Shown here in pieces: positions 39,016-48,800 of a DNA stretch of 64,000 nt (within the stretch, counting starts at the first letter, position 1; every line of letters begins with the position of its first letter). The DNA lies in NCBI RefSeq assembly GCF_016907515.1, contig NZ_JAFBBY010000001.1:868001-932000 (forward strand), in the 5' to 3' direction. The stretch is from Nocardioides nitrophenolicus. GTDB lineage: Bacteria > Actinomycetota > Actinomycetes > Propionibacteriales > Nocardioidaceae. The position numbers and the translations under genes are program-made. The notes under the pieces are model-generated. The model saw nothing but the letters and a program-made list of their open reading frames with translations. It searched no databases and was not told where the DNA came from.

Positions 39016-39578
39016 GGCAGGGAGGTCCTTCCAGGGACGGCGGCCGGCGGGGCGGCCGGCCGCGGGAGGTGGTCGAGGTGGAGCCGCAGTGCGCGGCGGG
39101 CGCGGCTGAGCCGCAGCCGGTAGGCGACCGGCGAGATGCCGAGGACGGCGGCCGCCCGCGGCGCGGACAGCCCGTCGAGGACGGCGAGCGCGATCGCCTC
39201 CTGGTGGACGGAGGAGAGTCGCTGCCAGGCGCGGGCGAGGTCCACCCGGCGGGCGGCGGCGTCCGCGGTGAGGTCGTCGGGCGCGGGCGTGAGCGTGGCG
39301 TCGGCCAGCCGCACCCCGAGCGCCGTACGCCGACGGTCACCGCGGCGAGCGTTGAGCAGGTGTCCGCGCGCGACGCCGTACACCCAGGCCCGGGCGGCGT
39401 CCTCGTCCTCGGGCAGCTCGGCGACGCGGCGCCACACGACGAGGAAGACCTCGCCGACGACGTCCTCGGCGGCGCCGGCGTCGACCCGGCGCTGGACGAA
39501 GCGCACCAGGTCGTCGTACAGCGCGCGGTAGAGCTCGGCGAACCGGTGGCGGGGATCGGGTGCTCGGGGATGACTCAT
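39012..39578 (-). CDS. ECF-type RNA polymerase sigma factor
   Basis: 188-aa sigma factor. Region 2: FAELYRALYDDLVRFVQRRV and EDVVGEVFLVVWRRVAEL; region 4: RLSSVHQEAIALAVLDGLS then APRAAAVLGISPVAYRLRLS (helix-turn-helix). It is 33 bp downstream of leuA on the same strand and coupled to the membrane protein gene after it. Confidence 0.9.
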   Translation of the reverse strand: MSHPRAPDPRHRFAELYRALYDDLVRFVQRRVDAGAAEDVVGEVFLVVWRRVAELPEDEDAARAWVYGVARGHLLNARRGDRRRTALGVRLADATLTPAPDDLTADAAARRVDLARAWQRLSSVHQEAIALAVLDGLSAPRAAAVLGISPVAYRLRLSRARRALRLHLDHLPRPAAPPAAVPGRTSLP

Positions 39579-39611
39579 GCCCCGTTCCTGTCCGCCACCG
39601 GCCCGAGTGTG

Positions 39612-40988
39612 TCACTCGCCGCGCGCGAAGACCTCCCACAGCTCGCCGAGCTCGGCCGCCGTGACCTCCGCGCCGGTCGCGTCGGCGTGCCGCTGCACGT
39701 GCCGGCCGAAGGCGATCTCGCGCTCCCGGTCCAGGACGACGCCGTGCTCGCGCTCCAGGAGATAGCCGATCCCGCCCTTGCCCGACTGCGAGTTCACCCG
39801 GATCACCTCCTCGTAGGTGCGGCCCAGGTCGGCGGGGTCGACCGGCAGGTAGGGCACCCGCCACGCGATCTCGCTCTCGGGACGCCCGGTCGCGAGCGCG
39901 TGGGCGCGGTGCTCGGCCAGGCCCTTGCGGATCGCGTCCTGGTGGGTGCCGCTGAAGGCGGTGTGGACCAGGTCGCCGACGTAGGGATGGCGCGGATGCA
40001 CCTCGATCCGGTTGCAGTGCTCGACGGTCCGCCGGACCTCGTCGATGTCGGAGAAGTCGATCATCGGGTCGACGCCCTGCGCGTGCAGGTTCAGGGCGAG
40101 GGTGGCGAGGTCGACGTTGCCGGTGCGCTCGCCGTTGCCGAAGACGCAGCCCTCGACCCGCTGCGCGCCGGCGAGGACGGCGAGCTCGGCACAGGCGACG
40201 CCGGTGCCGCGGTCGTTGTGGGGGTGCACCGACAAGACGACGGCGTCGCGGCGCGCGAGGTGCTTGTGCATGTACTCGATCTGGTCGGCGTACACGTTCG
40301 GCGTCGCGACCTCCACCGTGGCGGGGAGGTTGAGGATGACCGGTCGCTCGGGCGTCGCGTCCCACAGCGTGGTGACGGCGTCGCAGACCTCCAGCACGTA
40401 GTCGGGCTCGGTGAGGTTGAAGACCTCCGGCGAGAACTCGAAGCGTACGTCGGGCAGCCCCGCCGACAGCTCCAGCACGTCGCGGGCGCCGGCCAGGATC
40501 AGGTCGGCGAGGGTCTCGCGGCTGTGCCCGAGGACGACCTCGCGCCAGGTGGGTGCGGTGGCGGTGTAGAGGTGGATGACGACGGGATTGCGCATCCCCC
40601 TGACCGACTCGACGGTGCGCTCGATCAGGTCGCGGCGGGCCGCGGTGAACACGGAGACGGTGACGTCGGGCGGCGCGAGCTCGGAGGTCGCGAGCAGCCG
40701 CACGAAGTCGAAGTCGGTCTGCGAGGCGGAGGGATAGCCGACCTCGATCTCCTTGTAGCCCATCGCGACGAGCAGCTCGAAGAACCGGCGCTTGCGCGGC
40801 GGGTCCATCGGCTCGGCGAGGGCCTGGTTGCCGTCGCGCAGGTCGACGGGCACCCAGAGCGGGGCCTCGGTGAGGCGGCGGGCGGGCCAGTCGCGCTCGG
40901 CGAGCGGGACGGCGACGCGGTCGAACACGTCGCGGTAGCGGTGGGACGGCATCCCGGAGGGACGCTGGCGGTTCCAGTGGGCGGTCAT
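39612..40988 (-). CDS. leuA: 2-isopropylmalate synthase, short form without regulatory domain
   Basis: 458-aa Claisen condensation enzyme of the leucine pathway (2-oxoisovalerate plus acetyl-CoA). The TIM-barrel signatures are present: [31 protein letters not shown] and [14 protein letters not shown]. The protein stops at [11 protein letters not shown], where M. tuberculosis LeuA continues into its C-terminal leucine-binding domain of over 100 residues; that domain is absent. AAGGAAA precedes the ATG. A Leu-rich leader peptide is encoded upstream. Homocitrate synthase is unlikely given the LeuA-type motifs. Confidence 0.92.
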   Translation of the reverse strand: MTAHWNRQRPSGMPSHRYRDVFDRVAVPLAERDWPARRLTEAPLWVPVDLRDGNQALAEPMDPPRKRRFFELLVAMGYKEIEVGYPSASQTDFDFVRLLATSELAPPDVTVSVFTAARRDLIERTVESVRGMRNPVVIHLYTATAPTWREVVLGHSRETLADLILAGARDVLELSAGLPDVRFEFSPEVFNLTEPDYVLEVCDAVTTLWDATPERPVILNLPATVEVATPNVYADQIEYMHKHLARRDAVVLSVHPHNDRGTGVACAELAVLAGAQRVEGCVFGNGERTGNVDLATLALNLHAQGVDPMIDFSDIDEVRRTVEHCNRIEVHPRHPYVGDLVHTAFSGTHQDAIRKGLAEHRAHALATGRPESEIAWRVPYLPVDPADLGRTYEEVIRVNSQSGKGGIGYLLEREHGVVLDREREIAFGRHVQRHADATGAEVTAAELGELWEVFARGE

Positions 40989-41028
40989 GCGGGTTTCCTT
41001 GCCGGTCGTGGGGTGGCCGGCGCACGCA

Positions 41029-41097
41029 TCACTCCACGACGGGGAGCCAGCCGCACCAGGCCCCGCCGCGGCGGGGAAGGAGCAGGCTGGTTCGCAT
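41029..41097 (-). CDS. leuL: Putative leuA leader peptide (attenuator)
   Basis: 22-codon frame starting [12 protein letters not shown] and ending WLPVVE, stop 40 nt before leuA. It has three consecutive Leu codons (CTG CTC CTT), the feature of leucine attenuators. TAGAGT (minus strand, 41105-41110) lies 7 nt before the ATG, so the leader is probably leaderless. The codons after LLL overlap the perfect stem CCCCGCCGCGGCGGGG, and GTCGTGG at the end of the leader can pair with CCACGAC just before the leuA ribosome-binding site. Mechanism inferred. Confidence 0.6.
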   Translation of the reverse strand: MRTSLLLPRRGGAWCGWLPVVE

Positions 41098-41120
41098 GGC
41101 GTAGACTCTAACTACTCCTC

Positions 41121-41135
41121 AGACAAGTAGACAAG
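41121..41135. promoter_or_regulatory. Direct repeat AGACAAG, possible GntR operator and leuA -35 region
   Basis: AGACAAG occurs at 41121-41127 and 41129-41135, just upstream of the divergent GntR gene (ATG 41142). On the minus strand TTGTCT (41129-41134) is 18 nt from the leuA leader -10 box and could be its -35. A regulator bound here could affect both genes. Confidence 0.4.
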
Positions 41136-41141
41136 AGAGCC

Positions 41142-41813
41142 ATGCCCGCCCAGGTCCGACGTGAGCCGCTCGCCGACCAGGCGGCCGAGCTCCTCCTCGC
41201 GCGGGTCCGCGCGGGCGAGTGGCGCCTCGGGCAGCGACTGCCCGGCGAGACCACGTTGGCGCCGCAGCTGGGCGTGGGGCGCTCGACCGTGCGCGAGGCG
41301 ATCCGCCAGCTGGCCGGGCGCGGCGTGCTCACGACCCGTCAGGGTGCCGGGGTCTTCCTCACCGCGCTCGACGTGCGGGAGGACTGGGACCTGGTGCTGC
41401 GGCGGGCCGACATCGTGACGGTGATCGAGGCGCGCACCGCGATCGAGGCGGAGGCCGCGGCACTGGCGGCCGAGCGGCGTACGCCGGCCGAGCTGCGCGC
41501 GATCCGCCGGGCGCTGGCCGACCGGGCCGAGCGTCGCACCGACGTCGAGGCGCATGTCGACGCCGACATGGCCTTCCACCGGGCCGTCGTGGTCGCGGCC
41601 CACAACCCGGTCCTGGTCGAGCTGTTCGACGGCTTCGTGCCCCGCAGCCGCGCGGCGATGGTCGCGATGCTGCGGCTGCGGCCGGGCTTCGACCACGCCA
41701 CCGACCACGAGGCCCACGACCTGTTGTGCCGGGCGATCGCGGACCGCGACGCCCCGACCGCGGCCCGGCTGAGCCGCACCCATCTCACCTCGCTCAAGGA
41801 GAGCCTGACATGA
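41142..41813 (+). CDS. FadR-subfamily GntR transcriptional regulator
   Basis: 223-aa regulator: N-terminal GntR winged helix (GQRLPGETTLAPQLGVGRST, REAIRQLAGRGVL) and a C-terminal all-helical FCD domain (RTAIEAEAAALAAERR, ADMAFHRAVVVAAHNPVL) with the metal/ligand His residues typical of FadR. ATG chosen after GAGAG. Its stop overlaps the ABC ATPase start by 4 bp, so the two form an operon. Effector unknown; FCD ligands are organic acids. Confidence 0.9.
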   Translation: MPAQVRREPLADQAAELLLARVRAGEWRLGQRLPGETTLAPQLGVGRSTVREAIRQLAGRGVLTTRQGAGVFLTALDVREDWDLVLRRADIVTVIEARTAIEAEAAALAAERRTPAELRAIRRALADRAERRTDVEAHVDADMAFHRAVVVAAHNPVLVELFDGFVPRSRAAMVAMLRLRPGFDHATDHEAHDLLCRAIADRDAPTAARLSRTHLTSLKESLT

Positions 41814-42616
41814 GCAGCACCGTCCTCGACCTCAACGACGTCGTCTTCCGCCGCGGCGGAAGCGAGATTCTGCATGGCGTCGACCTGACCGTCCGAGCCG
41901 GCGAGCACTGGGCGCTGCTCGGCCCCAACGGCGCGGGGAAGAGCACACTGCTCGGCTTCTGCAGCGCGCAGGTGCACCCGACGTCCGGCACCGTCGACGT
42001 GCTGGGCCGCCGACTGGGCCGGGTCGAGCTGCAGGAGCTGCGCCGCCACATCGGCCACGTCAACCCGCGGCATCCCCTCCAGTCCGGGCTCACCGTCCAC
42101 CAGGTCGTGCTGACCGGCATCACCGGCACCATCGAGCTGCCGATGCGCTGGACGCCGAGTCCCGAGGAGATCGAGCGCGCCGACGAGCTGATCGTCGAGG
42201 TCGGCCTGGCCCACCGGCGCGACGCCCGCTGGCCGAACCTGTCCCAGGGCGAGCGCGGCCGGGCGCTGATCGCCCGCGCCCTCACCGCGCAGCCCGACCT
42301 GCTGCTGCTCGACGAGCCGACCACGGGACTCGACGTCGCGGCGCGCGAGCAGCTGCTGAGCGTGCTCGACCGGCTGGCGCACACCGCCCCCGAGGTGGCC
42401 TCGGTCCTGGTGACCCACCACCTCGAGGAGCTGCCGACCACGACCAGCCACGCCCTGCTGCTCGCCCACGGGCGGGTCGTCGTCGCCGGCCCGGTCGCCG
42501 AGGCGGTCACCACCGAGACCATCACCCGCACCTTCGAGCACCCGATCGAGGTCGACCGCGACGGCGGTCGGTGGCGGGCCCGGGCGCTGCCCCCGGCGCG
42601 CCTCCACAGCGCCTGA
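41810..42616 (+). CDS. ABC ATPase, YlmA/ModF-like, without linked permease
   Basis: 268-aa single cassette: Walker A GPNGAGKST, Q-loop near VNPRHPLQ, signature NLSQGERGRALIARAL, Walker B LLLLDEPTTGLD and H-loop VTHHLEEL. Neighbouring genes encode no membrane subunit, so it may serve another transporter or act alone. The signature LSQGE is a variant of LSGGQ. Translationally coupled to the GntR gene. Confidence 0.85.
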   Translation: MSSTVLDLNDVVFRRGGSEILHGVDLTVRAGEHWALLGPNGAGKSTLLGFCSAQVHPTSGTVDVLGRRLGRVELQELRRHIGHVNPRHPLQSGLTVHQVVLTGITGTIELPMRWTPSPEEIERADELIVEVGLAHRRDARWPNLSQGERGRALIARALTAQPDLLLLDEPTTGLDVAAREQLLSVLDRLAHTAPEVASVLVTHHLEELPTTTSHALLLAHGRVVVAGPVAEAVTTETITRTFEHPIEVDRDGGRWRARALPPARLHSA

Positions 42617-42657
42617 GCCGGTTCGACGTAGAAAGGACGCAGCCCCGCGGGAGGTAT

Positions 42658-42673
42658 GAGCCCCGTGGGGCTC
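42658..42673. terminator. Hairpin between convergent ABC ATPase and deaminase genes
   Basis: GAGCCCC-GT-GGGGCTC is a perfect 7-bp stem; AGCCCC at 42650 can form an alternative arm. It lies 42 bp after the ATPase stop and just before the deaminase stop at 42682, so it may end transcription from both sides. Confidence 0.6.
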
Positions 42674-42681
42674 GTTCGTCC

Positions 42682-43701
42682 CTACGACGCGTACGACGCG
42701 ATCTCGGCCCGGATCCGGTCCTTGACCTCGTCGGGGGCGAAGGACGCGTCGACGGCCGCGCGGGCCAGGGCGGCGAGGCCGGACTCGTCGAGGCCGAGCA
42801 GGTCCGCGGCGATCTCGTACTCCCGGTTGAGGGTGGTGCCGAACATCGGCGGGTCGTCGGAGTTGATCGTCACGACGACCCCGGCCTCCACGAACCGGGG
42901 CAGCGGGTGCTCGTCGAGCGAGCCGACCGCGCGGGTGGCGACATTGGACGACGGGCAGACCTCGAGCGGGATCCGGTGCTCGGCGAGGTGGGCGAGGAGC
43001 GCGGGATCGGAGGCGGCGGAGGTGCCGTGCCCGATCCGCTCCGCCCCCAGGTCACGCAGCGAGGTCCAGATGGTCTCCGGGCCGGTGGTCTCGCCGGCGT
43101 GCGGGACGGAGTGCAGGCCGGCCGCGCGGGCGGCGGCGAAGTGCGGGACGAACCAGTCCCGCGGTACGCCGATCTCCGGGCCGCCGAGACCGAAGGCCAC
43201 CAGGCCCTCGGGCCGGTGGTCGAGGGCGAAGCCCAGGGTCGCGTCGGCCGCGGGGATGCCGGACTCCCCCGGCACGTCGTAGATCCAGCGCAGCACCAGC
43301 CCGAAGTCCCGCTCCGCCGCGACCCGGGCGTCCTCGATCGCCTCGGTGTACGCCTCGATCGGCATGCCGCGATCGGGGTCGTGCGGCAGCACGGAGGTGT
43401 ACGGCGTACAGGTCAGCTCGGCGTACCGGACCGACTGGCCCTCGTGCAGCTCACGCGCGATCTCGTAGGTGAGGTAGCGCACGTCCTCGGGCGTGCGCAC
43501 CAGGTCGACGACGGCGAGATAGACCTCGATGAAGTGGGCGAAGTCGCGGAAGGCGAAGAAGTCGCGCAGCAGGTCCGGGTCGGAGGGGACCGTGCCCGGG
43601 TGGCGCTCGGCCAGCTCGGACACGATCCGCGGCGAGGCGGAGCCGACGTGGTGGACGTGGAGCTCGGCCTTGGGCAGACCGGCGACGAAGTTGCTCAGCA
43701 C
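42682..43701 (-). CDS. Adenosine deaminase family protein
   Basis: 339-aa amidohydrolase with the zinc and catalytic motifs of the adenosine/AMP deaminase family: HVH (His15, His17) in ELHVHHVGS, HAGET, ERIGHG, and the metal Asp in TINSDDPPMFGT. GTG 43701 is preceded at 6 nt by CAGGAT. The HHVGS segment differs from the HLDG of classic Add, so deamination of a related substrate such as aminodeoxyfutalosine cannot be excluded. Confidence 0.88.
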   Translation of the reverse strand: MLSNFVAGLPKAELHVHHVGSASPRIVSELAERHPGTVPSDPDLLRDFFAFRDFAHFIEVYLAVVDLVRTPEDVRYLTYEIARELHEGQSVRYAELTCTPYTSVLPHDPDRGMPIEAYTEAIEDARVAAERDFGLVLRWIYDVPGESGIPAADATLGFALDHRPEGLVAFGLGGPEIGVPRDWFVPHFAAARAAGLHSVPHAGETTGPETIWTSLRDLGAERIGHGTSAASDPALLAHLAEHRIPLEVCPSSNVATRAVGSLDEHPLPRFVEAGVVVTINSDDPPMFGTTLNREYEIAADLLGLDESGLAALARAAVDASFAPDEVKDRIRAEIASYAS

Positions 43702-43733
43702 GCGCCGATCCTGCCAGCCGGCCCCGCCCTCGG

Positions 43734-44465
43734 TCACTCCAGTTCGGAGATCAGGTTGCTCGCCATCTCGTCGATGGTCCGCCCGCTCTGGAAGACCTCG
43801 CCGTCGAGCAGGATGGTCGGCGTCCCCGTGACGCCGCTGTCGGCGGCCTCCTTGGTCGCCTTGTCGACCCATGCCTTCTGCGCGACGTTCTCGATGTCGG
43901 CCCGCACGTCGCCCTCGGTGGCGCCCGCCTCGACGGCGAACTTCACCAGGTCGTCGTTGGTCACCGCGCCCGGGTCCTTCTCGGAGGGCTGGTTCTCGTA
44001 GAGCAGGTCGTGGAACTTCTTCGCGACCTCGGGGCCGGACTTCTCCAGCACCACCGCGAAGGCGCTGGTGGCGCGGATCGGGTAGTCGCCGATGCGGCTG
44101 AGCAGGTCGAAGGGCCGGTACTCGACCTGCACCTTGCCGTCGGCCGCGAGCTGCTCGAGGTCCTTGCGGGTCGCGCGCTCCAGCTCGCCGCAGTAGGGGC
44201 ACAGGAAGTCCTCGTAGATGACCACGGAGTGCGGCGCGTCCGCGCTGCCGATGGTCACGCCGTAGTCGCTGGAGCCGGCGTCGGCCGCCTTGACCTCGTC
44301 CTTGTTGAGCAGGCTGATCACGATCGATCCGCCGACGATGAGCACCATCACGGCGAGCACGCCGGCGATGGTGAGGACCCGGCGCCGGCTCTCGCGCTTC
44401 TTCTGCGCGGCCCGCATCTCGGCGGCCTTCTGCGCTCTCGCATTGGCCTTCGAGTTCGACGACAT
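43734..44465 (-). CDS. Membrane-anchored DsbA-like thiol oxidoreductase
   Basis: 243 aa: basic cytoplasmic N-terminus, one transmembrane helix (about 30-52), then an extracytoplasmic thioredoxin fold of the DsbA_4 type with the CPYC active site (Cys89, Cys92) and the cis-Pro in VTGTPTILLDG. It would form disulphides in exported proteins. Its ATG overlaps the stop of the MauE-like gene by 1 bp (TGATG), so the two are coupled. Confidence 0.9.
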   Translation of the reverse strand: MSSNSKANARAQKAAEMRAAQKKRESRRRVLTIAGVLAVMVLIVGGSIVISLLNKDEVKAADAGSSDYGVTIGSADAPHSVVIYEDFLCPYCGELERATRKDLEQLAADGKVQVEYRPFDLLSRIGDYPIRATSAFAVVLEKSGPEVAKKFHDLLYENQPSEKDPGAVTNDDLVKFAVEAGATEGDVRADIENVAQKAWVDKATKEAADSGVTGTPTILLDGEVFQSGRTIDEMASNLISELE

Positions 44466-44977
44466 CAGCTCACGGCTCCTTCGGTGGTGGCCCGCTCCTC
44501 GGGCCGTTGGGCGAACAGGTGGGAATCCAGGGACAGCCGGGTCCGGCGAAGGGACGCGACCAGGAGGGAGGCCAGCAGCAGGGCCGCGTCGCGAGCGATC
44601 TCCCAGGGGTACGCCGAGGCGGCGCCCGCCTTGGTCCCGCCGCCGCCGAAGCAGCCGCAGTCGATCTCGATGCCGCGCGCCCACACCGAGGAGATGCCGA
44701 CGATGAAGGCCGCGAAGAGCAGCGCCGACACCGCCGCGGCGGCCCGGGTGAACACACCGACGACGAGGGCGAGCCCGACGGCCAGCTCCACCGCGGGCAG
44801 CGCGATCCCGACCGCCTCGGCGAGCGAGGACGGCAGCAGCTGGTAGGCACGCACCGCGTTGATGCTCGCGTCGGGCTGGGTGATCTTCAGCCCGCCGGCG
44901 ACGATCCAGACGCCACCGGTCACCAGGCGGGCCACCAGGCCCGCCCAGGCCAGCGCGGATCGCCCGGTGTCGCTCAT
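44465..44977 (-). CDS. MauE/DoxX-like membrane protein with Cys-X-Cys
   Basis: 170-aa protein with four transmembrane segments and a conserved extracytoplasmic IDCGCFGGGG motif (Cys107, Cys109). MauE family members pass electrons or support disulphide formation, and here the partner DsbA is the next gene, so this may be its re-oxidant, as VKOR or DsbB is elsewhere (inference). TAGCCT lies 7 nt before the ATG. Confidence 0.87.
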   Translation of the reverse strand: MSDTGRSALAWAGLVARLVTGGVWIVAGGLKITQPDASINAVRAYQLLPSSLAEAVGIALPAVELAVGLALVVGVFTRAAAAVSALLFAAFIVGISSVWARGIEIDCGCFGGGGTKAGAASAYPWEIARDAALLLASLLVASLRRTRLSLDSHLFAQRPEERATTEGAVS

Positions 44978-45057
44978 GCCGGTGAGGCTAGCCGGGCCCG
45001 CTGAGCGGCTGCTGAGAACGGCCCGGGCGGCGGGCGCACCGCGTAGTGTCCTCCCTC

Positions 45058-45693
45058 GTGAACGAACGACTCGTGTGGATCGACTGCGAGATGACCGGCC
45101 TCGACCTCGGTGCCGACGCCCTCGTCGAGATCGCGGCCCTGGTGACCGACTTCGACCTCAACGTCCTCGGCGAGGGCGTCGACGTCATCATCAAGCCACC
45201 CGCGGAGGCGCTCGACCAGATGATCGAGTTCGTGCGCACCATGCACGAGTCGTCGGGGCTGCTGTCCGAGCTCGAGCACGGCGTCACGCTGCGGGAGGCC
45301 GAGGAGCAGGTGATGGCCTACCTGCGCGAGCACTGCGGCCCCGACAGTCGTCCCCCGCTCGCCGGCAACTCGGTCGCCACCGACCGCGGCTTCGTCGCGC
45401 GCGACATGGCCGAGCTCGACGCCTTCCTGCACTACCGGATCGTCGACGTCTCCTCGATCAAGGAGCTCTCGAAGCGCTGGTTCCCGCGCGCCTACTTCAA
45501 CGCGCCGACCAAGCGCGGCAACCACCGCGCCCTGGCCGACATCCAGGAGAGCATCGAGGAGCTGCGCTACTACCGCGACACCGTGTTCGTGCCCCTCCCC
45601 GGCCCCGACTCGGACGCCGCCAAGGAGGCCGCGGCCCGGCACGGCGGCTCCATCACGGGTCTCGGCGACCGGGAACCCGATACCGATTCCTGA
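45058..45693 (+). CDS. orn: Oligoribonuclease
   Basis: 211-aa DEDDh 3'-5' exonuclease that degrades two- to five-nucleotide RNA. The ExoI motif [10 protein letters not shown], ExoII ([15 protein letters not shown]) and ExoIII ([18 protein letters not shown]) are all intact, including the catalytic Asp/Glu residues. GTG 45058 gives the usual start [13 protein letters not shown] 45046 would add four residues. TAGTGT is 8 nt upstream. Confidence 0.95.
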   Translation: MNERLVWIDCEMTGLDLGADALVEIAALVTDFDLNVLGEGVDVIIKPPAEALDQMIEFVRTMHESSGLLSELEHGVTLREAEEQVMAYLREHCGPDSRPPLAGNSVATDRGFVARDMAELDAFLHYRIVDVSSIKELSKRWFPRAYFNAPTKRGNHRALADIQESIEELRYYRDTVFVPLPGPDSDAAKEAAARHGGSITGLGDREPDTDS

Positions 45694-45740
45694 TTCGGGA
45701 GCGCTAGCCTCTACACTCGTCCCGGCTCGCAAGAGTCATG

Positions 45741-45816
45741 GTGGGTATAGCTCAGCTGGTAGAGCGCTGCGTTGTGGTCGCAGATGTCGCGGGTTCGAGT
45801 CCCGTTACTCACCCCA
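45741..45816 (+). tRNA. tRNA-His (anticodon GTG)
   Basis: Acceptor GTGGGTA pairs with TACTCAC; anticodon arm CTGCG-TTGTGGT-CGCAG gives GTG; T arm GCGGGTTCGAGTCCCGT; discriminator C and encoded CCA to 45816. The G at 45740 provides the G-1 identity base of tRNA-His. A strong terminator follows. Confidence 0.96.
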
Positions 45817-45819
45817 ACG

Positions 45820-45855
45820 ACACCGGCCCCGGTCCTCGCGGACCGGGGCCGGTGT
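45820..45855. terminator. Strong hairpin after tRNA-His
   Basis: ACACCGGCCCCGGTC (45820-45834), loop CTCGCG, and the exact complement to 45855: a 15-bp perfect stem. It ends 15 bp before the stop of the convergent giant gene and probably serves both directions. Confidence 0.8.
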
Positions 45856-45870
45856 CATCTCGGCTCACAC

Positions 45871-48800
45871 TCAGCGCCGCGCGACCGCCTTCGCCGCTGG
45901 GCTCCAGGCCCCCTGACCGGCTCCGTTCACGGCCGCCACCCGAACCCAGACCTTCCGGCCGGCCTTGCCCCGCACGACCGCGCGCGGCCCGGCGACGGTG
46001 ACCGAGCGCCACGGCCCACCGCGCTTGGTCCGCACCTGGACGACGTACGACGACGCACCGGGCACCGCGGCCCACGTCGCCACGACTCTGCGGTGCGGCT
46101 TGGCCCGCAGCGCCGGGCGGGTGACCGGGCCGGGCGGCTGCGTGGTCGGCGGGAGCACGACCGGGCCGGTCGGCGTGGCGGTGGCCACCGCACTCCACGG
46201 CCCGGGGCCGTTGCCGTTGACGGCGCGGACCCGGAAGTGGACCGGGACGCCGTTGGCGAGCCCGGTCGCGTCGTACGACGTCGTGGCGACCGTGCCGAGC
46301 GTGGTCCACGGTCCGGCGGCCGAGCCCGCGCGCTGCACCTCGTAGCCGGTCGGTGCGGGCTCGCCGATCGTCGCGGGCGCATCCCAGGTGAGCGCGACGG
46401 CACCCTCCCGCGCCGTAGCCTCCAGGGGGATCGGCGCGCGCCAGGGCGGCAGCGTCGCCAGGTCGCGCCTGAGCGGGACGTCGGTGCGGGTGTCCTGCCC
46501 GGCGACCAGGCCGACCAGCGCCGGCGAGGGCTGCAGTGTCCAGGGACCGGGGGTGGGCAGGGTCAGCTCGGAGTAGCTCGACCCGCCCGCCGCGACGCGG
46601 GTGACTCGCCATTGGCCCGCGGCGTCGGTGGTGTCGCAGTGCGGGATCTCCTGCACCCAGGTCCGCACGCATACCTCCACGCCGTCGACCGGCGGCTCGC
46701 CGGGATCGCGGGCGCCGTCCGCGTCGAGGTCGAAGTACAGCGTCCCGTGAGCCGCACCGTTGGGGTGCGCGACGACCCCGGTGGGCGCGGTGACGGCGCC
46801 GGCCCCGACCGTGACGGTCGCGGTGGCGGGCGTGGTCAGCGACCAGCCCGCGTTCGGGCCGACCGCCTGGGTGACCGCGTAGTCCCCCGGCGGCAGCCCG
46901 GTGAGCGACCACTGGCCGTCGTGGACGGGGACGGTGAGGTCGATCCCGTTGCCGGGCGCCGGCCCGACGACCCGAACCGTGCCCAGCGCCTCGTCGGGCA
47001 GCGCGGGGTCGCCGTCGGCCTGCCCGTCGCCGGCCACGTCCTCGACCAGGCTTCCGTGCAGCGAGCCGGCGGCGTCGTACAGGCCGATCTTGACGGTGCC
47101 CGGCCCCTCGGCGCTGACCCGGCCGTACCGGGCGGCCTGGTTGACGGCGTACCGCTCGGCGGAGCGGGGCGGGACGATCCGGTAGACGCCGTCGGGCAGT
47201 CCGGTGAAGGTGACCCGGCCGTCGCCGCCGGTGGTGCCCGTGCAGTCGTCCGAGGTCGCGGCCGCGGTGGCCGAGCAGCTCAGCGGTACGCCGGGCACCG
47301 GCGTCTCCCCCGGGTCCTGCTGGCCGTTGGCGTTGGTGTCGCGGTAGACGAGCGCGGACAGGCTGCCGCGGTGCCCCGGCGCGGCGCCGACGGCCGAGAG
47401 CCCGTAGTCGACGCCCCGCCAGCCCCAGCCGGTGGCGTCGATCGGCAGCCGGTACGGCGCGGCCGGGCTCACCAGCGCCCGCCGTTCGCCGGCTCCGTTC
47501 GCCACGGGCCACACCAGCCAGGTGCCCGGGGTGTTCGAGCTGTCGTGCCACGAGCCGTCCGCCGCGACGTCGACCGTGTGGTCCAGGACGGCAGCCCCCT
47601 CGGCGTCGAGGGTGACCGCCTTGATCCGGATCCCGGCGCCGGTGGTGCCGAGGCCCGGCTCACCCGGCCCCTGGGCGCCGTTGCCGTCGCTGTCGGCGTA
47701 CACCTTGCCGTCGAGCAGGTAGCCGCTCTGGTTGGTCAGCGACGGGGTGACCACCTCGAGGGTCGGGTCGCTCGCCACCGGCGACTCGTTGCCGCCGGCG
47801 TCGAGGGCGTGGATCCGGTAGGTGTAGCCGGTGCCGGGACTGAGCCCGGTGTCGGTGAAGGTGTGCTCGTCGAAGGCCAGGTCGGTGACCGGGGTGCCGT
47901 CGCGGAAGAGCCGGTAGCGGACCGGGGCGCCGTGCCCGGTGACGCTCGGCAGGGTGAGCGCCACCGAGTCGAGGCCGGGTGGCGCGCTCGTGATCGGGCC
48001 GGTCCAGGTCCACGGCCCGACCGGGGTGCTGGTGGCCGGCGTGAAGGTCACCGTCAGCGGCGCGCTGAGGTTGCCGGCGGCGTCGGTGGCCACCACCGCG
48101 AAGGTGTACGGCGTGCCGACGGCGAGCCCCTTCAGCTGGTACTGCGTCGCTCCCGGCCCGACCTGGTCGACGGCCACGCCCGCGGCGTCGAGGATCCGGT
48201 AGCCGGTGATGGCGATGTTGTCGCTGCGGGTCGTGGTGGACCAGTCGAGAGCGCCGCTGGCGAGGTAGCCGAGCGTCCCCGTGAGCTTGGGCGGGCAGCC
48301 GTCGTACGGCGGGGTGATGGGCGGCGCGAGGAGGGTGGCGGCGCCCCCGCCGTTGACCAGGTGGTGGTACCCGTCGGCCTGCCGGAGGTAGGCGAGCGTC
48401 GTGTTCCCGGTGGGGTCGGGGATGCTCTCGGCGAAGATCGTCGATCCGTCCGGTGCGTAGAGGGTGCCGAGCCACACGTGGTTGACGCCGTCGTAGCGGA
48501 CGTAGGCGACCGCGGACCCGTCCGGCGCGAAGGTGACCCGGGGGAAGAAGATGCCGGAGCCGCCGACGCCCCAGCCGCTCCCGGCCGGGGAGGGGCGGTC
48601 GGCGTTGAAGAACTTCGGCGTCCGCGGCGCGGTGTTGCTGGCGCCGAGCGCGACGAAGCCGTCGTCGGGACCGAACTGGACCTGGTCCGACAGCGCCGGC
48701 GTGTAGGTGGTGAGCTCGTCGACGACCTGCTGGCCGGTGACGGCGTCGACCACCTTGGTGATGCCGAACGCGTTGTTCGTGGTGTCCCTCGTCGCGGCCG

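Noticed and set aside
41810..42616. ABC ATPase as part of a complete importer here
   Set aside because: No permease or binding-protein gene is near; neighbours are a GntR regulator and a convergent deaminase.
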